The notes below the pieces were generated by a model that was given only the letters and a program-made list of their open reading frames with translations, ran no database searches and was not told the origin of the DNA. From BD2-11 sp965221785 (GTDB taxonomy: Bacteria > Gemmatimonadota > Gemmatimonadetes > Longimicrobiales > Gaopeijiaceae): a stretch of DNA of 64,000 nucleotides. A program made the translations under genes and the position numbers. The stretch covers positions 1,240,001 through 1,304,000 of the forward strand of contig CBDCSR010000003.1 of assembly GCA_965221785.1 (NCBI GenBank), read 5' to 3'. Shown here piece by piece: positions 45,311 through 55,284 of this stretch. Positions within the stretch are counted from its first letter, which is position 1, and the number at the start of each line of letters is the position of its first letter.

Positions 45311-45676
45311 ATGGGTGGCGCGGGAATGATCTTCTCCGGCACCGGGAGCGATGACGATTTCACCGTGTCGGCGGGCGAGGCGCTTGACGAGTCGCTCATC
45401 GAGGTGGAGAGCGAACTGGTCCAGCTCAGGAACTCGGGGCCGGACGGGGCTCGCTGGCCGTCGATGATCGTCGGTCGCCTGTCCTACCTGCAGGGCGCGG
45501 TTGAGACGGCCGACTTCCCGCCCACCGACCAGCACGCGGAGGTCGCGCAGATCCTGAGCGACCAGATCGACGAGGTGGAGGTGCGGCTGCAGGCCGTTCT
45601 GGCCGGGGAACTGGCCGAGTTCAACCGGATGCTCCAAGCGAGAGTGGGACGCGTCATCACGACCGACCAAGGATAG
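45311..45676 (+). pseudogene. C-terminal fragment, possibly of a BNR/VPS10-type repeat protein
   Basis: About 121 codons: SAGEALDESLIEVESELVQL.. RWPSMIVGRLSYLQGAVETADFPPTDQHAEVAQILSDQIDEVEVRLQ..GELAEFNRML. This helical ending resembles the C-terminus of large BNR/sortilin-like exo-sialidase-type proteins, from memory. No ribosome site or complete domain precedes it, so it is probably the stub of a deleted gene. Confidence 0.4.
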
Positions 45677-45738
45677 TGGACGTGCGCCCGCGGTGACCCT
45701 TCCGGCTGTCCGACGTCGGCCGACGGATAAGACCTCGA

Positions 45739-46086
45739 CTACCTCGAGCTGACGAAGTGCTCGCCGATCGCGTCGACCGCGGCTTGTAGAGCGTCGAGCT
45801 GTTTCTGGACCTCGGTGTCCAATCTGTCGACTCTTTGGCCGAGGCGGCCCTCCAGCCCGTCGAGCGAGTATCGAATCTGCTTGAACTTGGACGACACCAT
45901 GTCGATCCTGCCCCCGAGGTCGACCATCCCTTTGTCCGCGTGCGCCTCCACGTCGTCGATCCGCGTGCCGAGCTTCGATTCCAATGCGGAGATCCGTCTG
46001 TTCAGTTGATCGAATCCGGTGACGACACGCCGCTCAAGCTTGGCGAGCGCGATACCAAGTTCCTGAATCGCGAAACTGTTCTTCAT
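45739..46086 (-). CDS. Coiled-coil protein
   Basis: 115 aa, MKNSFAIQELGIALAKLERR, then unbroken heptads (FDQLNRRISALESKLGTRID.. LEGRLGQRVDRLDTEVQKQL). GGAGCGAGG lies just upstream. It is similar in style to the small coiled coil at 17,235-17,492. It is soluble, with no signal or membrane segment; function unknown. Confidence 0.6.
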   Translation of the reverse strand: MKNSFAIQELGIALAKLERRVVTGFDQLNRRISALESKLGTRIDDVEAHADKGMVDLGGRIDMVSSKFKQIRYSLDGLEGRLGQRVDRLDTEVQKQLDALQAAVDAIGEHFVSSR

Positions 46087-46149
46087 CGTCTACCTCGCTC
46101 CTTTCACCACCGCATGCGCATTGCCCGCCCGAGCGGGTCCCCGCCCGTC

Positions 46150-46255
46150 CAGGGACGAGTGTGGCCGCCGCGTCCCGCGTGTCGGCGAGCTTGTCCCATC
46201 CAGTGACCGGGATGATCGCTGCTAGGGTCACCCGTGCGGCGGCATAGTTGTAACG
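46150..46255 (-). pseudogene. DoxX remnant (N-terminal segment)
   Basis: YAAARVTLAAIIPVTGWDKL then ADTRDAA matches YVAARITLAAIFLFTGVTKL, VDAGDA of the intact DoxX; after that the sequence joins the dispersed repeat at 46,133. Confidence 0.55.
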
Positions 46256-46274
46256 CCGTTCGCTGTCCGTCGCC

Positions 46275-48134
46275 TCACCGGTCGGGCTCCAGCACGATCA
46301 GTCCGTGGTTCATGTCCGAGGCGTATAGCTTGCCGTTGTCGTGCAGTTGGGGCGCCCACGCGCAGGTCGTCCCGGGATCCAGGATGCAGTCCTCGCCGTC
46401 TCCCGCGTATTGGAGGAAAGCCGCTTCGCGTCCTTGCCGCTCGAGCCGGCCCATCAGTTCGCCCGTGACGTCCAGCATCCGCACGCCCTGCTCGTACCAG
46501 GCCAGGTAGAGGATGCCCGTCTCCTCGTCCAGCCAGTAGTTGTGCGAGGTGGCGCCCGTAACCTCGTAGGTGGCCACTTCGCGCGGCCGGCGGATGTCGC
46601 TCAGGTCCACCACGTGCATGACCCCGGACGGTCCCTGGCCATGCGCGAACTGCTCCTCGCCCACGAAGGCGTAGCCGGCCGCCGGCCAGTACCAGGCGTT
46701 GTGGGTCTCGCCGCCCAGGTCCGAGAGGCGGCTCACCTCGACGGGGTTGGCGGGCGACCCGCCCGCCATGCCGTTGCCCACGTCCAGGATGATGAGCCCC
46801 GCGTCCCAGTGCGACAGGAAGGCGAGTCCGTCGCGCACGTACACATCGTGAAGGAAGCTGGCGCCGCCGTAGAAGCTCGCGGCCACCCGCGGGGAAGCCG
46901 GATCGGAGATGTCCAGGACGCGCAGGCCACTGCCCACGCCGTCCACCACCAGATAGGCGTAGTCCCCCTCCAGCCACGCGTTGTGGACGCCCAGTTCGAG
47001 GCCGGTCGAGAAACGGCTGACGACGCGCGGATGCGCGGGGTCGGCCAGGTCGAAGAACGTGACCCCGTTGCGCCCGCCCGCAGCGTCGTCTCCCTCCTCG
47101 TGCGTGAGCACGCCCAGGCGGCCGTCGGCCCGGATCTTGACGTCGTTCACCGTGCGCGCGTCGACCGTGATCGAGTCGGAGAGCGTCGGCATCCCCGTGT
47201 CGTCCAGAGTCCACGCGTAGAGCCGGTCGCCCACGTTCCCCTCGCGGGTGCCCCACGTGCCCGTGTAGGCGTAGTTGCCGTGGACCCACAGGTCGGACGT
47301 GTGGCGGTCGCCGACGCGGCCCTCGCCCACCAGACGCAGCGAACCGCGAACGCCGCGCGGGCGAACCGTGACCGGCATGCCGGCCGTAGCCATGCGCACG
47401 GTGCCGTCCTTCGTGGCCGCGGTCCGGGCGACGACCGTGACTTCGCCCGTCCCGTACGCCACGAACCGGCCCTCGGCGTCGAACATGCCGCCGCCGGCCG
47501 GCGTCACGGACCACGCCACGTCCGCGCCCTCGACCACCGCACCCGCGGTGTCCCGGACCTGGGCCGCGTAGCGGACCACGTCGCCCTGGCGGATGACCTC
47601 GCTGCCCGCCGTGATCGCGACCTGCGTGCCGTCGACGGCAGCGGCTCGCTCGGGCACCTCGAACCGCAGACCGACAATGGCGCCAGCCTCGGTCGCGCCC
47701 GCGTGGAGGGTGGCTTCGTAGGCGCCCGCGAGGGCGATCGGCGGCACGGTGACGGTGATCGAGATGGTCGCGCGGTCGCCCACGTTGAGCGTCGGAATCT
47801 CGGAGGGCGAAGCCTTCGGCACGATGCGCGGCACGCTCACGTCGCCGCTGGTGGCCGCGCGCCCGGAAAGCACGACCGGCCCGACCGCCACCTGGCCGGT
47901 GTTGGACAGGACGACGGTTCCCGTGTGGGACAGCGAGTTGGGGTCGTCGGCGGCCAGCTTCACGGTGTCCGCTGAGAACTGGAGCGCCGCCGGCAGTGCC
48001 GGGCGGGGCTCATCGCCCGGATCCGCCGGATCCGCCGGACCCGCCGGATCGCTGCATGTGGCGAACAGGAGGGCGGCGGCGAGGCCGACCGCCATCGCTC
48101 CCCGGACGCTGCCGTGGTTATCGTGGTCGTCCAT
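46275..48134 (-). CDS. LVIVD-repeat lipoprotein
   Basis: 619 aa from ATG 48,134 (GGAAGGGAGC upstream). The signal AMAVGLAAALLFATCSDPAG has an FATC lipobox. Residues about 40-260 are Ig-like (spaced 'LSNTGQVAVGPVVLSG', 'VAWSVTPAGGGMFDAEGRFV'). The C-terminal about 350 residues form LVIVD repeats (SDLWVHGNYAYTGTWG; VHNAWLEGDYAYLVVDGVGS.LRVLDISDPASPRV; SHNYWLDEETGILYLAWYEQGVRMLDV), a propeller found in exported proteins of unknown function. It follows the TonB receptor by 152 bases on the same strand, suggesting a transport-linked surface lipoprotein. Confidence 0.88.
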   Translation of the reverse strand: MDDHDNHGSVRGAMAVGLAAALLFATCSDPAGPADPADPGDEPRPALPAALQFSADTVKLAADDPNSLSHTGTVVLSNTGQVAVGPVVLSGRAATSGDVSVPRIVPKASPSEIPTLNVGDRATISITVTVPPIALAGAYEATLHAGATEAGAIVGLRFEVPERAAAVDGTQVAITAGSEVIRQGDVVRYAAQVRDTAGAVVEGADVAWSVTPAGGGMFDAEGRFVAYGTGEVTVVARTAATKDGTVRMATAGMPVTVRPRGVRGSLRLVGEGRVGDRHTSDLWVHGNYAYTGTWGTREGNVGDRLYAWTLDDTGMPTLSDSITVDARTVNDVKIRADGRLGVLTHEEGDDAAGGRNGVTFFDLADPAHPRVVSRFSTGLELGVHNAWLEGDYAYLVVDGVGSGLRVLDISDPASPRVAASFYGGASFLHDVYVRDGLAFLSHWDAGLIILDVGNGMAGGSPANPVEVSRLSDLGGETHNAWYWPAAGYAFVGEEQFAHGQGPSGVMHVVDLSDIRRPREVATYEVTGATSHNYWLDEETGILYLAWYEQGVRMLDVTGELMGRLERQGREAAFLQYAGDGEDCILDPGTTCAWAPQLHDNGKLYASDMNHGLIVLEPDR

Positions 48135-48286
48135 CGTCTCGCTCCCTTCCCGCGGAACTCCGCCCTCGGAGGCCGCCCGCCGCCGCGGTGGCGGCGCGTC
48201 CTGACTGCGAATCCCCCGCACCGTCACAGGCGTTAGTCCAGGCATTCGCTGGTCAGGCACGCCCGATAGGATCGTTCCCGCATTTG

Positions 48287-50908
48287 TCAGAACGAGACGG
48301 TCGCGGTCATGGATATGGTTCGGGCAGCGCCCAGCCATGCCGCGTTCTCGGTGATCGCGGACAGATAGGGGGTGTCGAGCAGGTTGTTGGCGACGATCGA
48401 GAACTCGGTCGACCGGAACAGGTCGCTCAGCGCCTCGCCCCTGAAGCTGACGTAGGCGTCCACAGTCCAGTAGGCGTCGGTGTACCAGTCCGCCGTCAGA
48501 CTGACGCGGCGTGATGCCGTGTACTTTGCCGACAGCCCGCCGCCCAAGGGTCCGTCGCGGTCGAGGGAGACGACCCAAAGCCGGGGCGGCACGCCCGTCA
48601 CGTCGGTGCCGGGCACGATGCCCTGGCTGGCGTCGACGAGCGGATCGTCGGTCCCGACGTACTTCGAGTCGTTGAGCGTGAGGGCGCTGTACAGGGAAGT
48701 CCGGCCCGTCAACGCCACGGTGGCGGCCAACTCGACACCACTCGTTTCGATGCCGCCCGCGTTGAAGTAGGCTCCCCCTCCGGGGATAAGATAGTTGGGT
48801 CCTGCGGGCGTCTGCGGGCCGAGGTAGAAGATCCGGTTGTCGAAGTCGATGGAGTACAGGGTGGCGCTCAGGGCGACCCGCTCGCCTGCGTACTGGACGC
48901 CGACATCGACGTTCGACGCCGTCTCGGGCTCCAGGCGGTCCAGACTGCGGCCCGGCACCTCGAGCAGGTTGCTGCCGATGGCCCGGAAGTTCTCGGCATA
49001 GCCGACGAACAGGTCGAGACCATCGACCGGTGTCTCGTAGGTGACGCCGCCGGAGAAGAGCAGCTTCGAGTCGGAATCGACATCAAGAGTCCGGTCGATC
49101 CCGAACTGGTCCTCGCGCGACACGGAGACGAGGTACTGCTTGATCCCGGCGGTCAACTCGAGCGAGCCGAAATACAGCGTCTCCTCGGCGTACCACTTGA
49201 AGACGCTCTGCGGAAAGTCCCACTCGTACTGGTGCCAGTAGGCCTGGTAGTCCCACTTGAAGTTGATCGCCGGGTCCAGAATGCGGTGCCAGTCGCGGCC
49301 CAGGTCACGCCGCGAGTCCTCGTACCAGATGCCCGCGCGCAGCACGCTGCCCCGTCCCTCGCCGAACAGCGCGGACCACTCCCCGTCGATGTTCGCGCCG
49401 AGGCGGTTCTTCCCGTAGTGGCTGTGGCGGTACGACTGCACCGCGCTCGCGCCCGGGTGGCACGCCGGATCGACCTCCGGTCCGCCCGAGCCGTAGTAGT
49501 TGAAGATGTAGGACGACGTGCACCCCGGCACCGGGCCGACCGCCGCCCCGTTGCTGTCCACGAAACGGATCACGCCGAGCTGGGTGCCGCCCCGCACCGG
49601 CGGCTGGCCCGCCAGCTCCGACTCGGGTCCGCCCCCGTCGTCCACCACGTCGACGATGTAGGGCGGCAGCCAGTCGCCCCTCCCCCAGTTGTGGTGGCGG
49701 TACGCGCCCGCGCTGAGGGAGATCAAGTCGCTGACGGACCAGTCGGCCTTGACGTAGGCGAGCGTGTTCTTGCGCCGCGTCTGCCAGCCGGGCCGGTAGA
49801 ACTGGTTGAGGTAGGGAACTCCCGGCCAGTGGCCGATCAGCCGATCCCAGCGCGGGTCCGCCCGGAAGTCCGCGTCGCTGTAGAGCCGCTGGTAGACATC
49901 CTCGTGGATGTCGTCGTGGGAGAGGTAGCCGGTGAGGTCGAGGTTGCCGTGCGAGGACACGATCTTGGCGGCGACGTGCTCCCGCTCGTTTCTCGCCGAG
50001 CCCTCCATCCAGTCGGTCGCCTCCTGCCGGATGGCGGCGACCCAGGCCCGCGTCGTACCGCCCCAAAGCGATCCGGTCTCGACCCGCGCCGCGAACCGCT
50101 GGCCCTCGTTCTCTCCGATCGTGACGGAGGCCGTTTGGCCTGCCTCCTCCGCCGGGTCGGCCGTCAGGAAGTTGAGCGTTCCGCCCAGCGCCTCGACCGA
50201 CCGCGAGGCGATGTCGGCGGTTCCCTGCGACACCTCGACGCCGCCGAGGTTCATCGGATCCACGAACCGGCTCGCCTTCGCGCCGCTCCAGTAGTCCGAC
50301 GTGCCGTTGGGGAATCCGTCGATGGTGGTGCCGATCTGTACGTCGTTGATCGTCGACTGGAACCCGCGCATGACCACGTTGCTCGACCAGTCGTCGAAGG
50401 CGTATCCGTCCCCCTCCTGGACCGAGACGCCGGGAAGGTTGTCGATCACCGAGGTCACGGCGGTGATGCTCGACTGCTGCCTTATCATCGGCTCAGCGAC
50501 GAAGTTGCGCGCAAAGACCGTGGGCTCCTCCGCCACCACGCTGAGCGGATCAAGCTCGAAAAAGGGCTGCAGAACGATCTGGACCACCTCGACCGCGCCT
50601 GCGCGAACCGTGACCGTAATCTCCCGCGCCGCATAGCCGAACAGGCTCGCGGTCAAGACGTGGTCGCCGGGCACCAGGCCGGTGAACTCGTAGGCGCCGT
50701 CGGCATCCGTGACGGCTTCCGCGTCCACGCCGGAACCGGTCGCCGTCACCCGGACACCGGGCAGGGCGGTGCCGAACACGTCCACGACCGTGCCCCTGAT
50801 GGTTCCCCCCTCCTGCGCGGCCACGGGTGCCGCGGCCAGCAGCAACAGCAACGCGGCGCGGCCACAGAAAGCGGCGAGTGAACTCACGTTCCTCCGAAAG
50901 AATGGCAT
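48287..50908 (-). CDS. TonB-dependent receptor with N-terminal carboxypeptidase-regulatory-like domain
   Basis: 873 aa from ATG 50,908; GGAGG-like site upstream and signal FCGRAALLLLLAAAPVAAQ. Residues about 30-110 are a regulatory-like domain (GTIRGTVVDVFGTALPGVRV.. GLVPGDHVLTASLFGYAARE). The plug follows (VTSVIDNLPGVSVQEGDGYA, VMRGFQSTIND, VDPMNLGGVEVSQGTADIAS..GGTLNF), then a long 22-strand-type barrel ending SMTATVSF with terminal Phe. It imports an unknown ligand across the outer membrane using TonB. Pairing with the LVIVD lipoprotein may indicate a substrate-capture partner. Confidence 0.95.
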   Translation of the reverse strand: MPFFRRNVSSLAAFCGRAALLLLLAAAPVAAQEGGTIRGTVVDVFGTALPGVRVTATGSGVDAEAVTDADGAYEFTGLVPGDHVLTASLFGYAAREITVTVRAGAVEVVQIVLQPFFELDPLSVVAEEPTVFARNFVAEPMIRQQSSITAVTSVIDNLPGVSVQEGDGYAFDDWSSNVVMRGFQSTINDVQIGTTIDGFPNGTSDYWSGAKASRFVDPMNLGGVEVSQGTADIASRSVEALGGTLNFLTADPAEEAGQTASVTIGENEGQRFAARVETGSLWGGTTRAWVAAIRQEATDWMEGSARNEREHVAAKIVSSHGNLDLTGYLSHDDIHEDVYQRLYSDADFRADPRWDRLIGHWPGVPYLNQFYRPGWQTRRKNTLAYVKADWSVSDLISLSAGAYRHHNWGRGDWLPPYIVDVVDDGGGPESELAGQPPVRGGTQLGVIRFVDSNGAAVGPVPGCTSSYIFNYYGSGGPEVDPACHPGASAVQSYRHSHYGKNRLGANIDGEWSALFGEGRGSVLRAGIWYEDSRRDLGRDWHRILDPAINFKWDYQAYWHQYEWDFPQSVFKWYAEETLYFGSLELTAGIKQYLVSVSREDQFGIDRTLDVDSDSKLLFSGGVTYETPVDGLDLFVGYAENFRAIGSNLLEVPGRSLDRLEPETASNVDVGVQYAGERVALSATLYSIDFDNRIFYLGPQTPAGPNYLIPGGGAYFNAGGIETSGVELAATVALTGRTSLYSALTLNDSKYVGTDDPLVDASQGIVPGTDVTGVPPRLWVVSLDRDGPLGGGLSAKYTASRRVSLTADWYTDAYWTVDAYVSFRGEALSDLFRSTEFSIVANNLLDTPYLSAITENAAWLGAARTISMTATVSF

Positions 50909-52526
50909 TGTCGCGACTCTCCCCTCGACCGTAGATCCCCATCTTGGTCGATCAACTGTGCGTCTCCAGCCATGATGAAGCACTAAAGAACGAAGAATAG
51001 CCGCTGGTCGCCGATGGCACCAACATGCACCACACGGTAGAGCCGACTGAATCCGATCTGGCGACGAAGGACTGGCCCGATACGACGAGATTTTGGCGAT
51101 GATCCCGGCGGTGTTCTTTCGGACCGGGCTCGCCCCATGTGCCCAGAGCCCGGGTTCGGATGCACGGCTATCTCACGGCGACTTGTGTTTCGCGTGGCGG
51201 GAGCCCGCTTCGCGATGCCTCGACATCGGTGCGCGAAGCTGGGGGGTTAAAGGGGGCGCGGTACCCCCTTGCCAGACCGCGATGGTCAACGTCGCGGCGG
51301 CTCGCTTACGACCAGTAACGGGTCCAAAGCCAGCCCTTCGGACGCCCACGAAAAGCCTCCCCAGGCACCGGCCGGAACTGGGGCCACCCGACCATTGCGG
51401 GCACGCTCCCCGGCCTCTTGGCCGTCTGCCTCGAAGACGGCGACGGCGGCAACTGAGGCGGTCGAGATCGTCGCCCACCTGGTCGCCATGGATACCCCCG
51501 ACTTCTCTAAGGTCCCGACGAGGTTCGGGAATACCTGCTATCTCGGCTTTCAGGGATTGAATCTCGTCTTTCAAGGTTGCAATCTCTGTCTGATGCCGAA
51601 GGCGAAGCTCTTCTAAGGCTTCGATCTCTTCACGTTGCTGAAGACGAAGTTTTGGGATCAACCCATACTGATCCAAGAGATCGTCACAAAGCTCATTCCG
51701 GCGACTTGGCGGGGTGTGTCCGCAGATCGCGGATCAACTTCCTGATGCTCACGGGCATCGCCTCCTGTGCTGATCGGGGGTTCTCGGTCAAGGCGAAGTG
51801 GTCCTCCTGGTCAGCAACCGAATGTCCCGTTGATGACCGTCTTGGTGGTCTCCATGTGGTTGACCACGACGGAGCGCGGCTCGTAGGTGATCCAGCAGCC
51901 GCTCTCGGCTACCGCAGAAGTGGCCTCAGCTGTGAGAGTCCAACGTCGAGCGCTTGGCGGTGGTCCGCCCAGCGCTTGTAGGGTCAGAGGCGTTTGCGTC
52001 CTTCTCGCGCGGGGGACGAACACAGCAGGGGCCGGACCAGCGCCCTGGCGACCGCGCGGTCGACGCCGGTCTCCGCCGCCCAGTCGCGGAACGTGCGGCG
52101 CAGCCCATGCACCATGCTCTTGATGCCCAGGTCCCGAAACACCCGCCGCCTTTGGCGGATCTAGGGTCGACGCTCTGGACATCGATCGCGACATGGTCTA
52201 TCGTGGGACGACCGCTCTCAGATTCACCGTCCCCGCACCGGAAGCAGAGGAAGGCGAACAGTCGAAGCACGAGTCCTCGCCCGTCCAAGCGTAGAAGATC
52301 GTCGGGAAGTTGACGATTAGCGACAGCGGCTGGAGGGCGCTTCGCGAGCACTTGCTGCCTGCATTCGGTGCGTTCCGGCGCGGGCACGGCTGGATGATCG
52401 CCGAAATCTCGTCAGCGTGGTCAAACCTGTCGCCCAAAAATCGTTTTCAACGGCCTATATTGTAGCGTGGTTGGCGGTTCTTCGCGCTCTTGAGTCCTGC
52501 TGCGAAGGCGTTTGCGAAGCGGGCGA
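50909..52526. other. 1.6 kb of gene debris
   Basis: Minus strand 51,500-51,676 encodes a coiled-coil fragment (YGLIPKLRLQQREEIEALEE.. HQTEIATLKDEIQSLKAEI) that then runs into unrelated sequence. A tyrosine-integrase fragment is listed separately at 51,990-52,150. The rest holds no recognisable gene. Confidence 0.5.
51990..52150 (-). pseudogene. Tyrosine recombinase C-terminal fragment
   Basis: In one minus frame SMVHGLRRTFRDWAAETGVD then RAVARALV matches the HxxR segment of phage integrases (HGLRRTFRDWAAE). The Tyr region and everything upstream are lost or shifted. Confidence 0.55.
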
Positions 52527-52877
52527 ATGAAGTGGGCGAAGCAGTTGCGCCTGAAATTGAAACCGGACCCGGCACCGACCCTGAAGCGGCGCGTCCCGGC
52601 GTTCGTCGAACTGGCGGGCTACGAGAGTGCCTGCGACGTAGTCTTCGAGATCATCAACGCCATGATCGGCACGGACGCAGGGATGCTCGTCACCGCGACA
52701 ATCGACGACATCTCGAGGGCATGGGCAGACGGCGATCTCGCTGCGGCGAAGACGGTGGCGGAGCATCCCTTCCAGCGAGACATCGCGGAAGCGTTGCTGG
52801 TGGGGCCGGAAGAACTCCAGATCGTTCTGGGACTGATGCGGGCGCGCGTGCCCAACGAACGAAAAGGGGTCCGTTGA
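52527..52877 (+). CDS. Small helical protein upstream of the second fused kinase
   Basis: 116 aa from the ATG giving MKWAKQLRLKLKPDPAPTLK; an upstream start adds five residues. Mostly helical (AGYESACDVVFEIINAMIGT.. AKTVAEHPFQRDIAEALLVG), with no signal or membrane segment. Its TGA overlaps the TTG start of the next gene, so they are probably translated together. Function unknown. Confidence 0.6.
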   Translation: MKWAKQLRLKLKPDPAPTLKRRVPAFVELAGYESACDVVFEIINAMIGTDAGMLVTATIDDISRAWADGDLAAAKTVAEHPFQRDIAEALLVGPEELQIVLGLMRARVPNERKGVR

Positions 52878-55252
52878 ACGAGACTACCGCCGAACTCAGG
52901 CGACAGATGGAGGCGCTCCGGGAGCGCGTCGCGAGGCTGAGCCACGCGGTGCTGCGCATGAGCGCCAGCCTCGACCTGGAGACCGTGCTGCGGGAGGTGG
53001 TGGACAGCGCCCGCGTGCTGACCGGGGCGCGCTACGGCATGATCGTCACCCTCGACGGCGCCGAGGGCGTCGAGGAGTTTGTCACGTCCGGGGTCGCGCC
53101 CGAGGACAAGGAGCGGCTGGCCGCCGGGCCGGACGGGCCGCGGCTGTTCGCGCACTTCCGCGACCTGGACGGGCCGCTCCAGGTCCCGGACCTGCCAGCC
53201 TACGCGCGGGCGCTCGGCTTCTCGGCGGACCTGATGCAGTCGAAGACGCTGCAGGCCGCGCCGATGCGCCACCAGGGCGCGCTGGTCGGCATCTTCTTCC
53301 TGGGCGAGAAGCGGGAAGGCCTGGAGTTCACGGGCGCCGACGAGGAGGTGCTGATGCTGTTCGCCGCGCAGGCGGCGACCGCGATCGCCAACGCCCGCGC
53401 GCTCCGCGACGAGCGGCGGGCGCGGGCGGAGCTCGAGACGCTGATCGAGACCTCGCCGGCGGGCGTGGCGGTCTTCGACGGCGTCACCGGAGAGCGCTTG
53501 TCGTTCAACCGGGAGGCGAGGCGGCTCCTCGAAGGGCTGAGCATGCCTGGGCGCTCCACCGACGAAGTGCTGGAGTTCGTCACCTGCCGCCGCGCCGACG
53601 GGCGGGAGATCGCGCTGGCGGAGTTCCCGATGGCGCGGCTCCTGAGCAGCGCCGAGACGGTGCGGGCCGAGGAGATGACGCTCTCGGTCCCCGACGGCCG
53701 GAGCGTGACGACGCTCGTCAACGCAACCCCGATCCGCTCGGCGGACGGCGCGGTCGAGCGGGTCGTCGTAACGCTCCAGGACCTGGCCCCGCTCGAGGAA
53801 TTCGAGCGGATGCCCGCCGAGTTCCTGGGGATCGTGAGCCACGAGCTGCGCGCCCCGCTGATCTCGATCAAGGGCTCGACGGCCACCGTGCTGGGCGCCT
53901 CGCGACCCGTGGATCCGGCCGAGGCCCTTCAGTTCTTCCGGGTCATCGACGAGAACGCCGACCGGATGCGCCAGCTGATCGGCGACCTGTTGGACCACGA
54001 GCGCATCGTGACAGGCACGCTGTCGGTGTCGCTGGAGCCGGTCCGGGTCGCTTCCCTCGTCGACCAGGCGCGAAGCACGTTCGCGAGCGGCGCGGCGGGG
54101 CCGACGCTCGGCATCGACCTGCCGGAGGACCTGCCACCGGTGATGGCCGACCGGACGCGCATCGTCCAGGTGCTCACCAACCTCCTGTCCAACGCGGCGC
54201 GGCACTCGCCCGAGTCCTCGCCCATCCGCATCGAGGCCGCGCGCGAGGGCGTGCACGTGGCGATTTCGGTGACCGACAAGGGCCGCGGCGTGCCGCCCGA
54301 CCGGTTGCCGCACCTGTTCCGTAGGTATGACTCGTCGACCGCGGGCGACCGCAGGCGCGGGCTCGCCGGCGCGGGCCTGGGCCTGAGCATCTGCAGGGGG
54401 CTCGTCGAGGCGCACGGCGGGCGCATATGGGCCGAGAGCGGCGGAGCGGGACGCGGCACGCGATTCACCTTCTCGGTGCCGGTGGCGGAGGAGGTGAGTG
54501 CCGCCGCGGCGGGTCCGGCGCGGGCCCTCCGCCCCGTGGGCCGCGAAGGGACGGAGCGGACGCGCGTCCTGGTGGTCGACGACGACCCGCAGATGCTGCG
54601 GTATGTGCGCGACGCGCTCACCGGCGCGGGATACGCCCCGGTGGTCACCGGCGATCCGGAGGAGGTGCCCCGCCTCCTGCGGACGCACCGGCCCGCCTTG
54701 GTGCTGCTGGACCTGATCCTGCCCGGCACCGACGGCGTCGCGCTGATGGAGGAGGTGCCCGGGCTGACCGACCTGCCGGTCATCTTCATCTCCGCCCACG
54801 GCAGGGACGAGACGATCGTGCGGGCGCTGGACGCGGGCGCGACCGACTGCGTCGTCAAGCCGTTCTCCCCGGCCGAACTCGCCGCGCGCGTGCGGGCCGC
54901 CCTGCGCCGGAGCATCGGGCCGGAGCCGTTCGTGCTCGGCGAACTGTCCATCCGCTACGACCGGCGGCGGGTCGCCCTGGCCGATCGGCCCCTGCGGCTC
55001 TCGCCCACCGAGTACGAGCTGCTGCGCGTGCTCTCCCTCAACGCGGGACGCGTGCTCACGTTCGAGTCGCTGCTGCGCCAGGCGTGGGGCGGACGCGACG
55101 AGGGCGCTGCCCTCGACCCCACGCTCGTGCGCTCCATCGTGAAGCGGCTGCGTCGCAAGCTCGGCGACCGTGCGGCCAATCCCGTCTACATCCTCAACGA
55201 ACGCGGCGTCGGCTACGGCATGCCCGAACCCGAAAGCGACGGAGGGCCGTGA
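52874..55252 (+). CDS. Second hybrid sensor kinase with receiver and OmpR-type output (GAF-PAS-HK-REC-wHTH)
   Basis: 792 aa. The TTG start (LNETTAELRRQMEALRERV) is chosen because AAAAGGGG precedes it, it overlaps the upstream stop (TTGA), and its N-terminus aligns with the other kinase. GAF (VGIFFLGEKREGLEFTGADE), PAS (TSPAGVAVFDGVTGERLSFN), HisKA with His323 (IVSHELRAPL), ATPase (NLLSNAARHS, DKGRGVPP, GLGLSICRGLVEAHGG). Receiver Asp613 is in LLDLILPGTDG, followed by a winged helix (LSPTEYELLRVLSLNAGRVL). Close paralogue of 39,404-41,833 with identical architecture. Confidence 0.92.
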   Translation: MNETTAELRRQMEALRERVARLSHAVLRMSASLDLETVLREVVDSARVLTGARYGMIVTLDGAEGVEEFVTSGVAPEDKERLAAGPDGPRLFAHFRDLDGPLQVPDLPAYARALGFSADLMQSKTLQAAPMRHQGALVGIFFLGEKREGLEFTGADEEVLMLFAAQAATAIANARALRDERRARAELETLIETSPAGVAVFDGVTGERLSFNREARRLLEGLSMPGRSTDEVLEFVTCRRADGREIALAEFPMARLLSSAETVRAEEMTLSVPDGRSVTTLVNATPIRSADGAVERVVVTLQDLAPLEEFERMPAEFLGIVSHELRAPLISIKGSTATVLGASRPVDPAEALQFFRVIDENADRMRQLIGDLLDHERIVTGTLSVSLEPVRVASLVDQARSTFASGAAGPTLGIDLPEDLPPVMADRTRIVQVLTNLLSNAARHSPESSPIRIEAAREGVHVAISVTDKGRGVPPDRLPHLFRRYDSSTAGDRRRGLAGAGLGLSICRGLVEAHGGRIWAESGGAGRGTRFTFSVPVAEEVSAAAAGPARALRPVGREGTERTRVLVVDDDPQMLRYVRDALTGAGYAPVVTGDPEEVPRLLRTHRPALVLLDLILPGTDGVALMEEVPGLTDLPVIFISAHGRDETIVRALDAGATDCVVKPFSPAELAARVRAALRRSIGPEPFVLGELSIRYDRRRVALADRPLRLSPTEYELLRVLSLNAGRVLTFESLLRQAWGGRDEGAALDPTLVRSIVKRLRRKLGDRAANPVYILNERGVGYGMPEPESDGGP

Positions 55253-55284
55253 CGCGGGGACCCCGGACTCCGCCATCCACTACC

